64,000 nt of DNA from assembly GCA_030142905.1 (NCBI GenBank), contig JASJOG010000480.1:62001-126000 (forward strand). Reading direction: 5' to 3'. Positions 51,243 to 63,962 of the stretch are shown here, one piece after another. The notes beneath the pieces were generated by a model that saw only the letters and a program-made list of their open reading frames with translations, had not been told where the DNA came from and searched no databases. The position numbers and the translations under genes are program-made. How positions within the stretch are numbered: position 1 is the first letter of the stretch; each line of letters opens with the position of its first letter. This DNA is from Heliopora coerulea (taxonomy: Eukaryota; Cnidaria; Anthozoa; Scleralcyonacea; Helioporidae).

Positions 51243-52709
51243 ATACGTCGTATTATAATCATTCGAGACATCCTGCGCATCTTCATTCACTTATAGTCAT
51301 CCTACCCTCGTAGTGTTTGGCCACGATTCACATTTTATTACGTCCGCGATGCGTCATAACCATCTGTATTCTTTTTGGCGCATACTTGAAGCTTGTAATA
51401 TTATAAATATAAACAAAAACTGGCGCCACTTTCAAATTCATTTGTGGCAAATATGCTCGGTTGCTCTCATCCAACAGCTCGGACTTCTACCTTGGCGCAA
51501 AGCACAACTCCGCGTTCTGCGGGGCTTAACAAGTATGATCGCAATAAAGTCCACTACCAGAAGAATAAAAGTGCAATTAAAGAGAGCAAGGCCTACTACG
51601 GCTTCAAAATGGAAATGAAACGCGATGAGGAAGGGCTCTTGGTAGAAGTACGTAAAAAGATCAACACCGTGTAGAATCAGTTACTGTCCAACGGAAAACC
51701 GGCAGGAAATGTTGAAGTGATGGAATTGCTCTTCGATTGTTGGCTCAAGTCAAAACAGTTCAAATGGCCAACAGGCGCAAAATACTATCCAGGCAGCAAC
51801 GTCGTAGGAATTAAATTCATCTCCTATATTCTCTTCAATTGAACGTGATATTCATCCACCAGAAATTAATCTGGGACTCAATTGACCAATAACATGCGAC
51901 CTATCATTAATCATAATTGACAGGCTGAGAAACTCGGCCTCTTCTTATGCGATCGCTCCGTGTTTAAAATACGCCTATTATGGATTCAGTGCGAGCAGCT
52001 CTATAAAGCTTCAAGTTTCAAGCTATTTTTCTTAACCGATATTAGCAATTATTGAGAAAGACGAAAAATATAGTTTTTAATTAACGTTTGCATGAAAATA
52101 TCATGAAATTTAGGTAGTAACTTTTGAAATTTATATAGCAACCTTTTTTTTGTTGGCAATTTTTTAGCAACTTTTTGGCATTCTAAGGACCAACTTTTTA
52201 GGGAACATTTTACTAGCACAATCGGGACAGGCCTTGTCGTATTAGTCCTAATCCCATCTTGGTAACATGCGACAAGATGAATTGTGTGTGGTATACAGCA
52301 GGACGAAGATTTGGATTTGGATTGGTAGTAGGGCCAATGTCAAGTCTGGTGTAAGGGTCTTCTGCATTCTGAAAACGAGAATGAAGAATAGAATTTGTTT
52401 TCAATGGTAGTGACTGAGACGTCCGCATAGTTATTTCGGCTAACATCATTAAATTTCTTTCACTTTATACCGTGTTTGTTTGTACATGGTACACAGCAAG
52501 TCTAGTTGAATGCATGCGCAAGTTTCGTCAAGTGGCCTGGGTATGGGGCGCTGCGAATTTCAAAATGGTGGACGAAGTAGGATATAGAATATACCGTTTG
52601 ACCGTAACATGGATTGTAATATCCTACTGACCGTCCGTAATCGTAAAAGGACTTGAAACACCGCTTTTCGTTATGAGAGGTTTTTGAAGTTTGAAGCAAG
52701 GGTGGACGA
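51243..52709. other. Right flank between the Polinton and FBXL6
   Basis: Contains the broken frame listed next. The rest has no supported gene. FBXL6's promoter should lie in 52200-52709; no core element could be assigned. Confidence 0.45.
51444..51854 (+). pseudogene. Fragment of an unknown coding sequence with an internal stop
   Basis: The frame from 51444 codes 76 residues (including NKYDRNKVHYQKNKSAIKES) up to TAG at 51672-51674, then stays open about 55 codons more in the same frame (NQLLSNGKPAG...). It looks like an old exon or transposon ORF. The family was not recognised. Confidence 0.35.
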
Positions 52710-55700
52710 ATGTCTCAAAAATCGGGCAAAAAGAAGGCAAAACGCCGGTATCAGCAATGGATCTCGAGGTCGGGAGTTACGAGACACAATTTAATCACTT
52801 TTGGAAGACTCGACGATGATTCTTTGCCATCTGATGACAGCGAGGACTCTACCTACCAACCAATGCCAACGGAAACCTTGGACGATTTAGGGAAGAAGAG
52901 AAAAAGAAGTAAGTGAACAACATTGTATATGTTTAATTAAAAACGATATCCTACAGAGAGTTAAACCAGTAATCATTTCGGAAGGCAGACTTAGTCAGAT
53001 TGATTAGACTTATAATCATTTGGAACTAACGTCTGCCTCTTTGCAATGAGACTCTTATTCTTAAATAACGACAGCTTTTAATTAATGTAATAATATGCAG
53101 TAAAAAGTGAAAAATAAACGAATCTTTAGCTTGTGGTCCTGTCCTACTTTATGGCATCACGCAGGCGTCTGCCTGCGTTGGGCAGGTCTGTGGAACATAA
53201 TTACACTTGCTGTAATTCACATAATCATTTTTGTCCCATACACTGTTCTGGAGTTTTGAAAATGACTTTTTACTAAATACTGTTGGTGATTAAATGACAT
53301 CATGGTAATACCAGGTTGGTGGTAAATCAACATAAACAACATAAGATTCCATGATGTAAACTGGTTATAGTTACAGATAGTTAAGGAGTATGGAGAGTTT
53401 TTCTACTGTTATCATAAAATCAATACCAGGTATTAGTCATAAGTGTCTTTAACAGGACAATTAACAAAACTGCATTTTGTATAATTTATGTTTAACTTGT
53501 ATGATCAACCCTAACTTTTTTTATTTCCTATATATATTTTGCTATTTATTTGGAAGGAACATTAGATCATCACAACAAACAAATGAAGAAGAAAAAGAAG
53601 TTATCCTCTGTGCCAGAGATCAGTCAGAATGTTTCACCAAACTGGTCTAAAAGTATCCCAAATGAACTTCTTTATAAAGTTTTTTGGCATGGTGTTTGTA
53701 CTTTTGGTGCTGTTCCCTTCTTATGCAGGTCAGACTTTGTTTATTATTATATGCAATATTATAAAAGGAGATATACATGTATTAGCTAGAACATTATGGC
53801 ATTTACACTTGACCTCTTACTGGTAAGTTGATAATTTTTGAAGGAGGAAAATCTCAAGTGTCTAGATGTTTTTAAGACCCAACTGAAACCTGTTGCAAAA
53901 AATGCAACATTAGGCCATCCAGCTGGGAATTAAATCTGTGACCTCACAAATCTAGTGCAATACTTTGCCAACTGAGCTACTGAGGCCGTTGCCTTTAGAT
54001 TTGTGAAGTCATAGATTCAATTCCCAACTGGATGGCCCAATGTTGCATTTTTCATCACAGGTCCAAGTTGAGTCTTAAAAATATCTAGACACTTAAGATT
54101 TTCCTCCTTTGTGTATTAGCTACGTACGTACTCTATGGTGTTACTGTATGAAACTATAGTATCAGTTACTCCTACATTTGTCGTAATCCATTCAGGGGCA
54201 AGGGTGTGGAAGCAGACATCCAAATATTTAATATGTGACTTGGATGCCGTCCCAACAAAATCACAACATGCCAAAAGATCATCCTAAGGGAGCTGCCTGA
54301 AGTTGTAATGTCTGGAAATTCAACATGATCTTTCATTTTCCAATGTAACATGCCTTAATATTGTAAGATTATTGGCCCCATTAAAGGGTAGATGTCCATC
54401 TCTGCTGAATTAAATTATTAGATGTTAGCCAGTCAAAAGTAGAAATTTAAAGTGCAACCCAAGCCCTTAATAAGATTTTAATAGTAAACTAAAGTGTGTA
54501 CCAATACTAGATAATCCTGTCAGCTAGGTAAGCTGTTCTTCCTAGAGGTCCAGTCAAGTCCACCCCTTATGAGCCCAGTGTTACAACAGAAGGAAACTGG
54601 AGTACCTGGCAAAAGCCAGCAATGTTTGCTAGAATCAAACTGAATAAAATTTTTCTTGAATGTGCTTTGCCAAGTTTACCAACATTATAGTAAACCCAAT
54701 GAGCCACAATCAGGGATTAGTACCCCATTTTTTTGAATAAAATTTTCTGTTGTTTGCTAGAATGAAATTCTTGTGTGCCCTTGACCCTTAATGGGTTAGT
54801 TAAGGATTAAGCAGCCTCTGAAGCTCATGACATCTTCTAATTTTAATGTGGTAGTATCCTTGGATGGCTGAAAAATGTGAACAATTTATAATGACATTCA
54901 ATGCCCAGCTATGTACCTTAAGTTTATACCCTCCACCCCTCTCTCTCTCTCACTCCTTCTCCCTCTCCTTCTCTCTCTCTTTCTCCCTCTCCTTTCCCTC
55001 TTTCCCTCTCTCCCTCTCTCTCCCTTTGCACACCCCTCACATTCACTCTCAAACAAAGGCAGACACTCTCCATCCCTATTGTATCCCTCTTCCTCTTGGT
55101 CACACCTAGGCACTCTCCATCCTTTCACCCACCCCCACCCACATATACATCCCAACTTAAAGAATGTTCCCACATTGATTTGTCAGTTTGTTTGTGTGTG
55201 TCATGAAACTTACCATAGTTATGGTAAAATCGAAATTGGTGAACGCATTCTGAATCAATCATGATCATGTTCTTAATATCTCAGGTGTGCCCAAGTCTGT
55301 CGTAAGTGGAATTCGTTGGCATCATACCCATGTCTTTGGAAGTGCATTGACTTGTCTTTCATGGCAAGCTTTCCACAAGCGAAAGATGAAACGCTGAACA
55401 TCCTAAGCAGAAACATACTTAGCCAAGTGGAGCAAATGAGTTTTTGTGCTTGGGAGAAACTAACAAGTGCTGCTCTGGAGGTGTGTTGACATCTTTCAAC
55501 ATTGAAATTGATATGGATCAAATTTTAATTTTAAAGTTGGATTTTAATGGCTTCTTAAAATAGATTAAACAAATATAATCCAGCTGATTGAGCAGCGGTC
55601 GGGAAACCCGAAGATGTGAGTTCGAATCCCGGTCAAGTAAACTTTTCTAGTTGACTTCAGAAGTGTACGTTAATCGTGAATTCTCTCTTCATGTTACTCT

Positions 55701-58700
55701 GGGAGTAGGAAAAAATAAATATTGGAGAAACAGCATGTAAATTAAAAGCTTAGTTTCCATTTTGTTGGCGTGGAGCTTCATCAAAGCATAGCATTTATTC
55801 GATTGGCTCAAAACGTTCTGCATTGAAGCCTAGGGACTGGTTATTTCAAACTATTGTTGCCAATTTTATCACTTTTTGCATGAGCAAATCATAGTTAAAC
55901 GTATATGGGTCGACCATGAGTGTTTCAGTTCCTAACGGATGATCTAGAGGCAAAACTTCAGGGAGAGGTACTGGGATGACTCCTGACAATCTCAAAGTCT
56001 GTAGGAACGACCCCGTGCTGAAAATATGGGTGGGAAAATCTCTTACAATCATTCAACAAGTCGTTCCTTTTTAATTAAGGTCATCGCGACGAGTTGCAGT
56101 GGATTGACGTCTCTGAACTTGGCAAGATGCAAACGAGTAACGGCTCGAGGACTTTCGTCTATTACTGCTAACTGTCCGAATTTGACAACGATAAATTTAT
56201 CTTCAATTAAGGTATGTTTTTGAATTTCCTTGAACGAAATTGATTGCTCATTGTCGTAATTTCGAGCAAGATAACAGAGCAGAAAACATAGTCCGAATAG
56301 AATCATCTTGAGGACTCAAGATATGAGTAAATGCAAGACGGCAACTAAACTGGCAATATTTCGGCTTTATTACAAAGTCATTATCAAATCTAATTTTCAA
56401 ACAAATTGCTACTTATATACTGACGGGAAGAGATGACATCATCAGTGGAAATTACATTGTACCAGGCTTTGAACCCAGGACAAGAGGTGATAGATAGTAC
56501 TCATTTTCTACCACTTTCTATACTTTCTATCATCTCTTTTGTCTTGGGTTCACAGCACGTAACCGCACCTCGTCATTTCCACTGGTGATGTCATCTCTTC
56601 CCTTCGTAGTATATAAATAGCAGCTTGTTTGTAAATTATTAGGTTTGATAATGACTTTGTAATAAAGCCGAAATATTACTAGTTTACTTTCCGTCTTCCA
56701 TTTACTCGTCTGTTGAGTTCTCAAGATGATTCTATTCGGAGAATGTTTTCTACTCTGTTAATTGAAATTGACCGCCGGCATTGGTTTTTCAAACAAAATA
56801 AACTTAAGATAGACGAACGATCATCGAGCTCCATACTCAGAAAAACGATTTCTGAGCCCCAGACGGGGATCGAACCCGCAACCTTCTGATGACCGGTGAG
56901 ACACTCTAACCATTGAGATGCCAACTTTAACAATATCTAGTTGTAATTTGAAACAGAAATAACAACATCTGACTGGAGATTTACTGATACCTAACGCATT
57001 GCAGCTCGGTAACTCATTGTTGACAAGCTCTTTCTCAGGTTCGAGTATAGCAAGGAACTTTGCTCACCCGTCTGAGCTCTAGGGACTCATTGGTTAAAGT
57101 GTCTGGTTAGCATTCAGAAGGTTGCGGGTTCGCGTCCCGTCTGAAGCTGTGAGTTCATCTCAAAAAATTCAACAAAGTTTGGTGGGTAAGAAGCAGCAAA
57201 ATTTTAGAATAACGTACATTCTTGTACAAAACAGTTGAGACAATCTCCAAAAAATTTAAACTTATCGTGAACTAGTTTAGCGTTAGTCTGTTCTGCCCTC
57301 CTACTATTCATTGTTACTGTGGCTAGGTGAACATTTTGCAGGACTTCGGGAACAACAATTAACAACACGGAAAAAGGGAAGGAAGGATGCAGCTCTTTGA
57401 ACTCCAAAACTAGAATATTGTAACTTTTATTGCCATTTCGATACTTGTCTCAACAGGTTTTGTCCAAGATTGTTGTCGTTAACGGCTGTATGTTAATCTT
57501 GACTATTGTTGACATCAGCTATAAACGTTTGGCAAGGAAAGATTTATTTTCAATTGCCGTGAATAAGAATAAAGTTCTCTTTCTGCAGTCGACTGTCAGT
57601 CTTTCGAAAAAAGTCAATGTAATTTGCAGTATGTTTAGTGTGACAGGAATAAGTTTAATTGCGCTAGCTGTATGTTAATAGAAGTTTTATGATCACTTTT
57701 AGCTTGACGAGGATACTTCATCTTCTTTTTCACTGATTTAGACCGATGCTACTTCAAACAGTTCTATTAAACTGTTACTACAACACCGAGGTAGCCAGTT
57801 GAAGGCACTTTATTTGGCTGGAAATAAATCTGTTGGATCGCCAACGTTAACTGCTATTCAGGTATGCTTTGACCCTACTGATGAAATATTGAAACTTGGC
57901 AACCGACACTTAAATGGAAGCAGTTACTGACGCTAAAAACTTTAAGAATCCCGACGTTAAGGCCATCTTTATTATCCTTTAAACATGGTTGGTATTTAAT
58001 TGAAATTTTATTCTTATACGTTCGTCTGTTTTTAGACTTTCTGTGGGAACTTGAAAATTCTGGATCTTTCTGACACGTCCATCAGCAATTTCCATGTTGA
58101 AAGACTGCAGGTAAAAGTCTGCTACTTTCTTGAAAAATATTTACCCTGTTAGAAGACTGCAGGTAGAAGTGTCTTGTATGGAAGAAAAACATTATGAAAT
58201 TAAAGGCGATATTACACGATACAATTCGTGATGTAAACATCGAAGCAGAAAAGATTGACTGGTGCCTAGCTTTTGTACATCACTATTTACATTACAAATT
58301 AACATGGATGATCGTTGGACGTTCGTCAAGCCCTAACCTCAGAAAGACAATTTCTTAGCCCCAAACGGGGATCGAACCCGCAACCTTCTGATGACGGGTG
58401 AGGCCCTCTAACCATTGAGCTACCGAGAATCAGGTGGTGAGCTAAGGTATGAGGCTGACATATGTGCTGCCAATGTGGCAGCGCGACATGTTGATTGTAG
58501 GGACCTTATGATGTACGACGTCAACTTGAACGATAAGGGCCTATAAAATTTCGGCATTTAAAGAAATCACGACTTCATGACCACCATTCTTCATACTTGT
58601 GGGTTGTTTTATAACTACTGAAACGCTCCAATCCTATTAAAGCGAATGCAGGCTTGGGTTGAGTTCAATCTTAACTAACAGCTTTTTTTCACTCTGCGAG

Positions 58701-59516
58701 CTGACGTCTTCCTTAAGACGTGAAAATGATCCGGGTGCCGTTGTGCGCACAACGACGACGGTGTTGACAATGCTTTGGAAAATGAAAATTATTCATTCTC
58801 TTTGTTTTGCACGAAGAATTCTTTTATTTAAAGGACGTCGTCGTTGAAGTTGACGTCGTAGATCGTAAGGTCCCTAATTAGTTTCAGTGACACTAATGTT
58901 ATTGATGTGGGAGCTTGAAGATATTCGTGGATGATCGTTAGACCTTCGCCCAGTTCGTACGTCAAAAAGTGGTATCTAAGCCACAGACGGGGATCGAACC
59001 TGCAACCTTCTGATGCCGCCGCAAAGGCTGCACATATGTCGAACTTGAGCCTCATCTCGCCCTCTGAGTCTCGGTAGACCAATTTTTAGGGCGTCTCACC
59101 GGTCATTAGAAAATTGACTTTAGTGTAATTACAAATCATCGTTGGAACCTCGTAACATCTCCCTGGAACACACTGTCGCTAGAGCTCGCCTCGGCTAAGC
59201 TTTCCTTCGCAACCCATCACACTTTTGGCTCTGTTGAACTTATACCCTTGCGTTAACTTACTCGTTCGGTTCTCGTTAATCACGTTGACTTCGTGCGTCA
59301 CAATATTAGTCAGGGGGTCCGATCTCTTCGAATTCAACCAGTTATACCAAAACTTTCGCGCTCTCTCTCTGTCTCTCTCTCTCTCTCTCTGTCTCTCTGT
59401 CTCTCTGTCTGTCTGTCTCTCTCTCTGTCTCTCTCTCTGTCTCTCTCTCTGTCTCTCTCTCTGTCTCTCTCTCTGTCTCTCTCTCTGTCTCTCTCTCTCT
59501 GTCTCTCTCTCTCTGT

Positions 59517-59591
<75 letters not shown>

Positions 59592-62500
59592 ACAGCCCTG
59601 CAGGTATTTATTCTGGGCGTCGCTAATGGCACATACAGTAACATTTAGAAACCAACTCGGATTTGAGGCAAAAAATGTGAAATTTTCGTTAGGCGTCAAG
59701 CAATTCCTTGTTTGAATTTTAGGCTGGCTGTCCACAGATCGTTGAGTTGCGGTTGGCCCAACTTTCGCTGTTACCTTCCACACCAAAGAGAACTGAGATG
59801 GTAAGCGTGCGGCGGCTCACACTGCCCGTTTTTTGTCGAAATTCGATCGGGCGACAAAATGTCAATCAGTGGGTGGTATTTTGCCACCATTTTTGCATAA
59901 GCACTGGATGAACCCACTTTAAATGGAATATCCGTGTAATACGACCTTTGTAAAGGTTAGTTCTACTTTGTTTTTTATATATGGGACCCCATTTTACTTT
60001 GTTGCTTTATATTGGAAGCAGGTCTGTTTGACTATTGACTTAAATATGGGCATCGATTTCACCAAACAAAAGTTTGTATAGAAGATTTCATGATTAACCT
60101 GCATTACTTAAGTCAACTCGAAATGTTAAGCACACTGTTCACAGTTGACTCGCTAGCTCAAATGGCTGAGCAGCTGTCCGGAAACCCGAAGATACGAGTT
60201 AGAATCCCGCTCAAGTCAACTTTTCTAGTTGACATTTGATTGTAGGTTAATTGTGAAATTTTCTCTTTGTGTTAGCCTAAGGACGATTCTAAAATGTTCA
60301 TTAAAATGTTTACATTTTCACTTTAATTATATCGTAATTATTTTTTCACTTAGGAATCTTCCGCTGGTTTTCCAGATTTAGAACTCCTGAGTTTGGCTAG
60401 CATTACTGGAGGGAATGGCACAGATGACATGCTACTTCGTAGGTAATTCAGACAGTCAACGTATAGTGTTTGTATGTTCCTGTTAGAGGGCAGCAGGTTG
60501 ATTTCCGCTCCTGCAAGTGTGTGATCAACTTCCTTAGTCAGCGGTTGTAGCTATTTAATGTACGTTTTATTTTCACAAATAAAAATTTCTACACATAAAA
60601 ATTATTACAGTAGAGGCTGTTATTATAGCATGACTACGTTCGTTAATTTCGGTTATAAGTCTTCCTACGAATTCATTTCGTAATAGTAGAATGACCTTAT
60701 AACTGTATAGATTTTATTCTTCTAAGACTAATCTTCTATTTATTCAAGCTCTACATAACACAACCCAAGAAGCACGTTCTACCACGCGAACATCACGTGA
60801 TATTGCGTAAAAATATAAACTAAACATCCGGTTTTTTGACAGTTTCCCTACAATAACTAGCATTGACGGTAGGTCTACGCGTACCGGCCCTATGAGTTCC
60901 AGTCAATGCAAGGACTCGAAAACATGAAAGGATTTAGGTGGAAATGTTGATCACTTAATTCTTCAGCAAATCGGGTAGCTTTCGATGACCTGTGGTCACT
61001 GACTACCTCCGATTTTCTGTAAGTCGCACCCTCAGGTCACCGTCGCTGAAGGCCCATCTTTAACTTGATCACTCTTGACGTTTCAAGGATTTCTTCGCAT
61101 AGACGTCTTCTATGTCGGCTATGAGATTACACCTTCTCTCAGATGTAGATTTTTCATCTCTGTCAGGGTGCACATGCCGGGCTTTCTATTCCTTCAACAC
61201 AGCGCATATTTGCATTTATATACTTGAAGAGTTCAACGGGATACCAAGATCTTTACCAAAGCAGTTTGAATTTTAATATTTTTGAAATCTGTTATACCGA
61301 AACGGCTTTAAGAAAAGCTGGTTCAAAGACCGACTTTTCCACCTGAAAGGCTAGTTTTCATTTAGTAATACCATAATGACCTCTGTTTCTGTTTTTCTCA
61401 GGGGGAGATTTAATCCCAAAATTCCCTCATCAGCATGCATACTTTTACTAATTTCCCTCAAAAGTTTAACATGCTTTGCCAAACATCAAAAGGGCACTGT
61501 CTTATGCGACAGCACTATTCCCTCCCTGAACGTCGAACGGTAATGCCTTTAAATATATGCTCTCAACGACTTATTCTATACCGTAGCTGATACCCACTAT
61601 GAACAATATTAACATCTCTTAAAGAATTTCAAGCATTACCAATTAAATTTCGTTGGTCATCATGGTATTACAAACTAGTACCATGACATGTAGGGAAATG
61701 AGTAATTAAATGTCCCCTCAAGCCTTGGGAGGTTTGCGAAACCTCTCCAAATCACTAATTTCCTCATGTCATGGTATTACTTATAATTGTTAATGTTGCA
61801 ATTACGTCGTCGATTAACGGCTTACTGTTGCCAACTGTTGTAAAAATAGAACTCGTTGTATTCTTGCACAGTTATAAGATTCGATGAATTGATACGTCAC
61901 TACATGGAATAAGACTATTGTAGTTCCATGTAGTTACCATCTCACTACTAAGCCAGTGACGCTCCATCTATAATTTGTTTTACTTCTTTATTTTTGAAGA
62001 TTGTTGAAAACCTCAACGAAGCTTCGCCAGATTGACCTTCGAGGATGCGAAAAGATAACTCACGAAGGACTGTTGGTAAGGCAAAAGTTAGATCTTTACA
62101 CTCTTGTTAGTCGCAAAAGGCAACTTGTCCACACATGTCAATTTGCGAGACAACCTTGGCTTTGCTACTGTTGATATCCAACTTCCTCAACGTTTCAAAA
62201 GAACCAACTCTTCATCCCTTCTCAGATAATAGACTTGCCTCTTTCGTCTCTTTATTTCTCTGTTCTTACTTCATTCCTTTTATGCGTACGATTAGGGTGA
62301 CGATAATCCTGTAGAGAGTTGCAACAGTTTTACATAGCCTTAAAGGGCTGTTCACAAGTGCAATTTTATGCCTAGCGATTGACATCGTGGAGTATGTGTT
62401 TAACTGACGAGAGCGTCAAAGACAAACTGCAGCGAATCATGAACGGATATCTTGCTGCAAAGACTGTCAAAAGTTTATTACATACACCAGGATGACAATC

Positions 62501-63962
62501 GTAACTTGCTAAATTGTACGTGTAAACGGCCGGTAAGTCAATAACTAGCGGTGTGGCCAGAATAAAACAAGTGGGGAGAGGTCCTGGGCTCCATGTTAAT
62601 CAAAGACACACAGACAATGCCAGGTGTGGAAAAATTCTTGGTCGTACAATTTGGAAAAAAGAAAACGCGCACTCGTGAGTTTTTTAAAGACCTCACATAG
62701 CACTCATCCTTCAGACTCATGCTGCACACGTATTATGATACTCTTTGAAAAACTCACTCACGCGTGTTTCTCCAAATTTCACTCGAAACCATGCCATTAC
62801 CTTTACAATGTTGTTCAAGTTACTTGAAAGTTGAACACGAATTGAATCCGCAGTGGACTAAAGCCGTGGCTAAAACGTCCGGACATCCGCCGCGACTAAA
62901 GCTTCGTCAGGTTACAGATTTATAGTTTTAGTAACAGAACATGTCAATCAATTTTCACTCGCCACTATAGCGGGAAGTAAAAACCGCGATTTCCAAGGTC
63001 TTCAGAAGTACTTGTTGGCCCTTCTTTTCCTGTTAGAATGAAATACTGTCCTACCTAATACTAAGTGTACGAACACCCCCCTGAAAATCCGTAATTTGGA
63101 CCCGATTTTAGTGTACCAAGACTTTAATAAAGTTTTGTGTTTAATTTTTTTTAGAACCTCCCTGTCTTATCTCTTGAGCAGTTGTTTCTATCAAGATGCA
63201 AAATTTCATGGAAAGCCTTGTTCAACGCAATTGGACAAAAAGTAAGGTTCGGAACGCAATACTGTCGTGGAAATAGCTTCATATAAAGCAACCTCGTACC
63301 CAGGATCTTTTCTTCCCTCCTGCAAAAGAGCCTGGGTACGAGGTGACATATAAAGTTGCTCCGATTGGAATATGGTGGACGAGACATTGAGGCAAATGTC
63401 CCATTGCATTTAACTCTTCACCTCCCTTGCCGAGGAACTCGGAAGTACACAAAAGCATTACCCCCGTGGAATTCCACATGCCATCCGTAGACTCTTGGGA
63501 ATTACGTTTTCCGTGAACTCTCCTGGAATTGCTGTGGTCTTGTGGATCCTGTCATTGAATTCCAGAACACTTTCAGGATTAATAAACTGGAATATTTTTT
63601 TTTATTTTTAATTTTGTCATACCCATTCCTTCAAAAGGTTTCAGGTTGGATTCAAAAAGGAATTAGGCCATGAGATTTGTACACGACAAGGCAATGAACA
63701 CAGACGGAATTGAAAGAACCGATCCTCGAGTAACAGCCTGTTCACAAGCAATACAAATCCGCAGGTCAAGTGTTAGTGTCATTTGTAATGTATCATGGAA
63801 TATTTTTTTTCAGTGGAAACACAGCTTAAAAGACTTAGATGTATCTTGGGGTAACTACGTAAACGACACTGCCTTGATGTGCTTGGCGAGCAAAAAGACA
63901 CCCAACGCAGTTCTTGGTTTCCTTAATCTTGCTGGTTCTGGGGTCACAGCTACTGGAGTGAG
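52710..63962 (+). CDS. FBXL6: FBXL6, F-box and leucine-rich-repeat protein (exons 1-11, 3' end outside)
   Basis: Exons: 52710-52908, 53557-53728, 55285-55480, 56080-56211, 57742-57861, 58036-58110, 59723-59800, 60354-60442, 62000-62075, 63155-63241 and 63814-63962. All are GT-AG with compatible phases. The N-terminal region is basic and disordered (KKKAKRRYQQW). The F-box spans the exon 2/3 junction (IPNELLYKVF...VPFLCRCAQVCRKWNSLAS...LWKCIDLS). LRRs follow, with segments close to vertebrate FBXL6 (GCPQIVELRL, GFPDLELLSLAS, LRQIDLRGCEKITHEGLL, LPVLSLEQLFLS, LKDLDVSWGN). FBXL proteins are substrate receptors of SCF (SKP1-CUL1-F-box) ubiquitin ligases. The exon 2 acceptor (TTTGGAAG) is weak, and the final exons lie beyond the window. 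Confidence 0.9.
53841..54110. repeat. Head-to-head inverted repeat of tRNA-derived SINE copies
   Basis: Arms of about 110 bases (53841-53955 and 53998-54110) are inverted copies sharing GGAGGAAAATCT, AAGTGTCTAGAT and GGCCATCCAG. The centre (53913-53987, minus strand) is tRNA-like, with GTAGCTCAGTTGG D-arm and GATTTAATTCCC T-arm remnants. In FBXL6 intron 2. Confidence 0.75.
54931..55025. repeat. CT-rich microsatellite
   Basis: Imperfect (CT)n/(CCCT)n tract in FBXL6 intron 2. The Ser/Leu-rich and Arg/Glu-rich open frames on both strands are artefacts of it. Confidence 0.9.
55579..55700 (+). repeat. tRNA-derived SINE, family 1
   Basis: A tRNA-like head with AACCCGAAGATGTGAGTTCGAATCCCGGTC is followed by ACTTTTCTAGTTGACTTC. 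A second copy is at 60148-60277. In FBXL6 intron 3. Confidence 0.7.
56268..56764. mobile_element. Foldback MITE with ~200-base arms
   Basis: Arms 56268-56480 and 56520-56764 are inverted copies; both hold CCGAATAGAATCATCTTGAG, ATTTCGGCTTTATTACAAAGTCATTATCAAA and AAGAGATGACATCA in mirrored order. In FBXL6 intron 4. Confidence 0.8.
56810..56925 (-). repeat. tRNA-derived SINE, family 2
   Basis: Minus-strand tRNA-like head (GGTTGCGGGTTCGATCCCCGTCT). Relatives are at 57076-57148 (plus), 58304-58426 (minus) and 58928-59025 (minus). It lies directly beside the foldback MITE. Confidence 0.7.
57076..57148 (+). repeat. tRNA-derived SINE, family 2 (diverged)
   Basis: Carries CTCATTGGTTAAAGTGTCTGG (D-arm-like) and GAAGGTTGCGGGTTCGCGTCCCGTCTG (anticodon and T-arm-like) on the plus strand. 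Confidence 0.65.
58304..58426 (-). repeat. tRNA-derived SINE, family 2
   Basis: Same head and leader (GATGATCGTTGGACGTTCGTC) as the copy at 58928-59025, in FBXL6 intron 6. Confidence 0.7.
58497..58878. mobile_element. MITE with ~35-base inverted repeats
   Basis: The left end (TAGGGACCTTATGATGTACGACGTCAACTT) and the inverted right end (TAGGGACCTTACGATCTACGACGTCAACTT) match closely. No coding capacity. In FBXL6 intron 6. Confidence 0.8.
58928..59025 (-). repeat. tRNA-derived SINE, family 2
   Basis: Carries GACGGGGATCGAACCTGCAACCTTCTGATG with the GATGATCGTTAGACCTTCG leader. In FBXL6 intron 6. Confidence 0.65.
59361..59590. repeat. (TC)n / (TCTCTCTG)n microsatellite
   Basis: 230 bases of TC with interspersed G: first a TCTCTCTG octamer array, then a pure TC tract from about 59521. 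It generates Ser/Leu and Arg/Glu frames with no meaning. In FBXL6 intron 6. Confidence 0.97.
60148..60277 (+). repeat. tRNA-derived SINE, family 1
   Basis: Second copy of the family at 55579: GCTAGCTCAAATGGCTGAGC, AACCCGAAGATACGAGTTAGAATCCCGCTC, then ACTTTTCTAGTTGACATTT. In FBXL6 intron 7. Confidence 0.7.
60443..61999 (+). other. FBXL6 intron 8
   Basis: No gene. It contains an inverted repeat at 61659-61790 (ACCATGACATGTAGGGAAATGAGT against a mirrored CATGTCATGGTATTAC), probably another MITE. The remainder is featureless. Confidence 0.5.
62076..63154 (+). other. FBXL6 intron 9
   Basis: About 1.1 kb between a good donor (GTAAGG) and acceptor (TTTTTTTTAG). No gene or clear repeat was seen. 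Confidence 0.5.
63289..63346. mobile_element. Miniature 58-base palindromic insertion
   Basis: Fourteen-base perfect inverted repeats (ACCTCGTACCCAGG / CCTGGGTACGAGGT) are flanked by direct repeats CATATAAAG (63280-63288 and 63347-63355). The 8-9-base duplication suggests a hAT-mobilised mini-element. It lies 48 bases downstream of an FBXL6 splice donor. Confidence 0.75.

Noticed and set aside
53913..53987. tRNA gene on the minus strand
   Set aside because: Only D- and T-arm remnants inside an inverted SINE pair; no sound anticodon stem.
54864..55264. Ser/Leu-rich and Arg/Glu-rich frames
   Set aside because: Products of the CT microsatellite.
59225..59786. Long Ser/Leu and Arg/Glu frames
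   Set aside because: Translation of the TC repeat.
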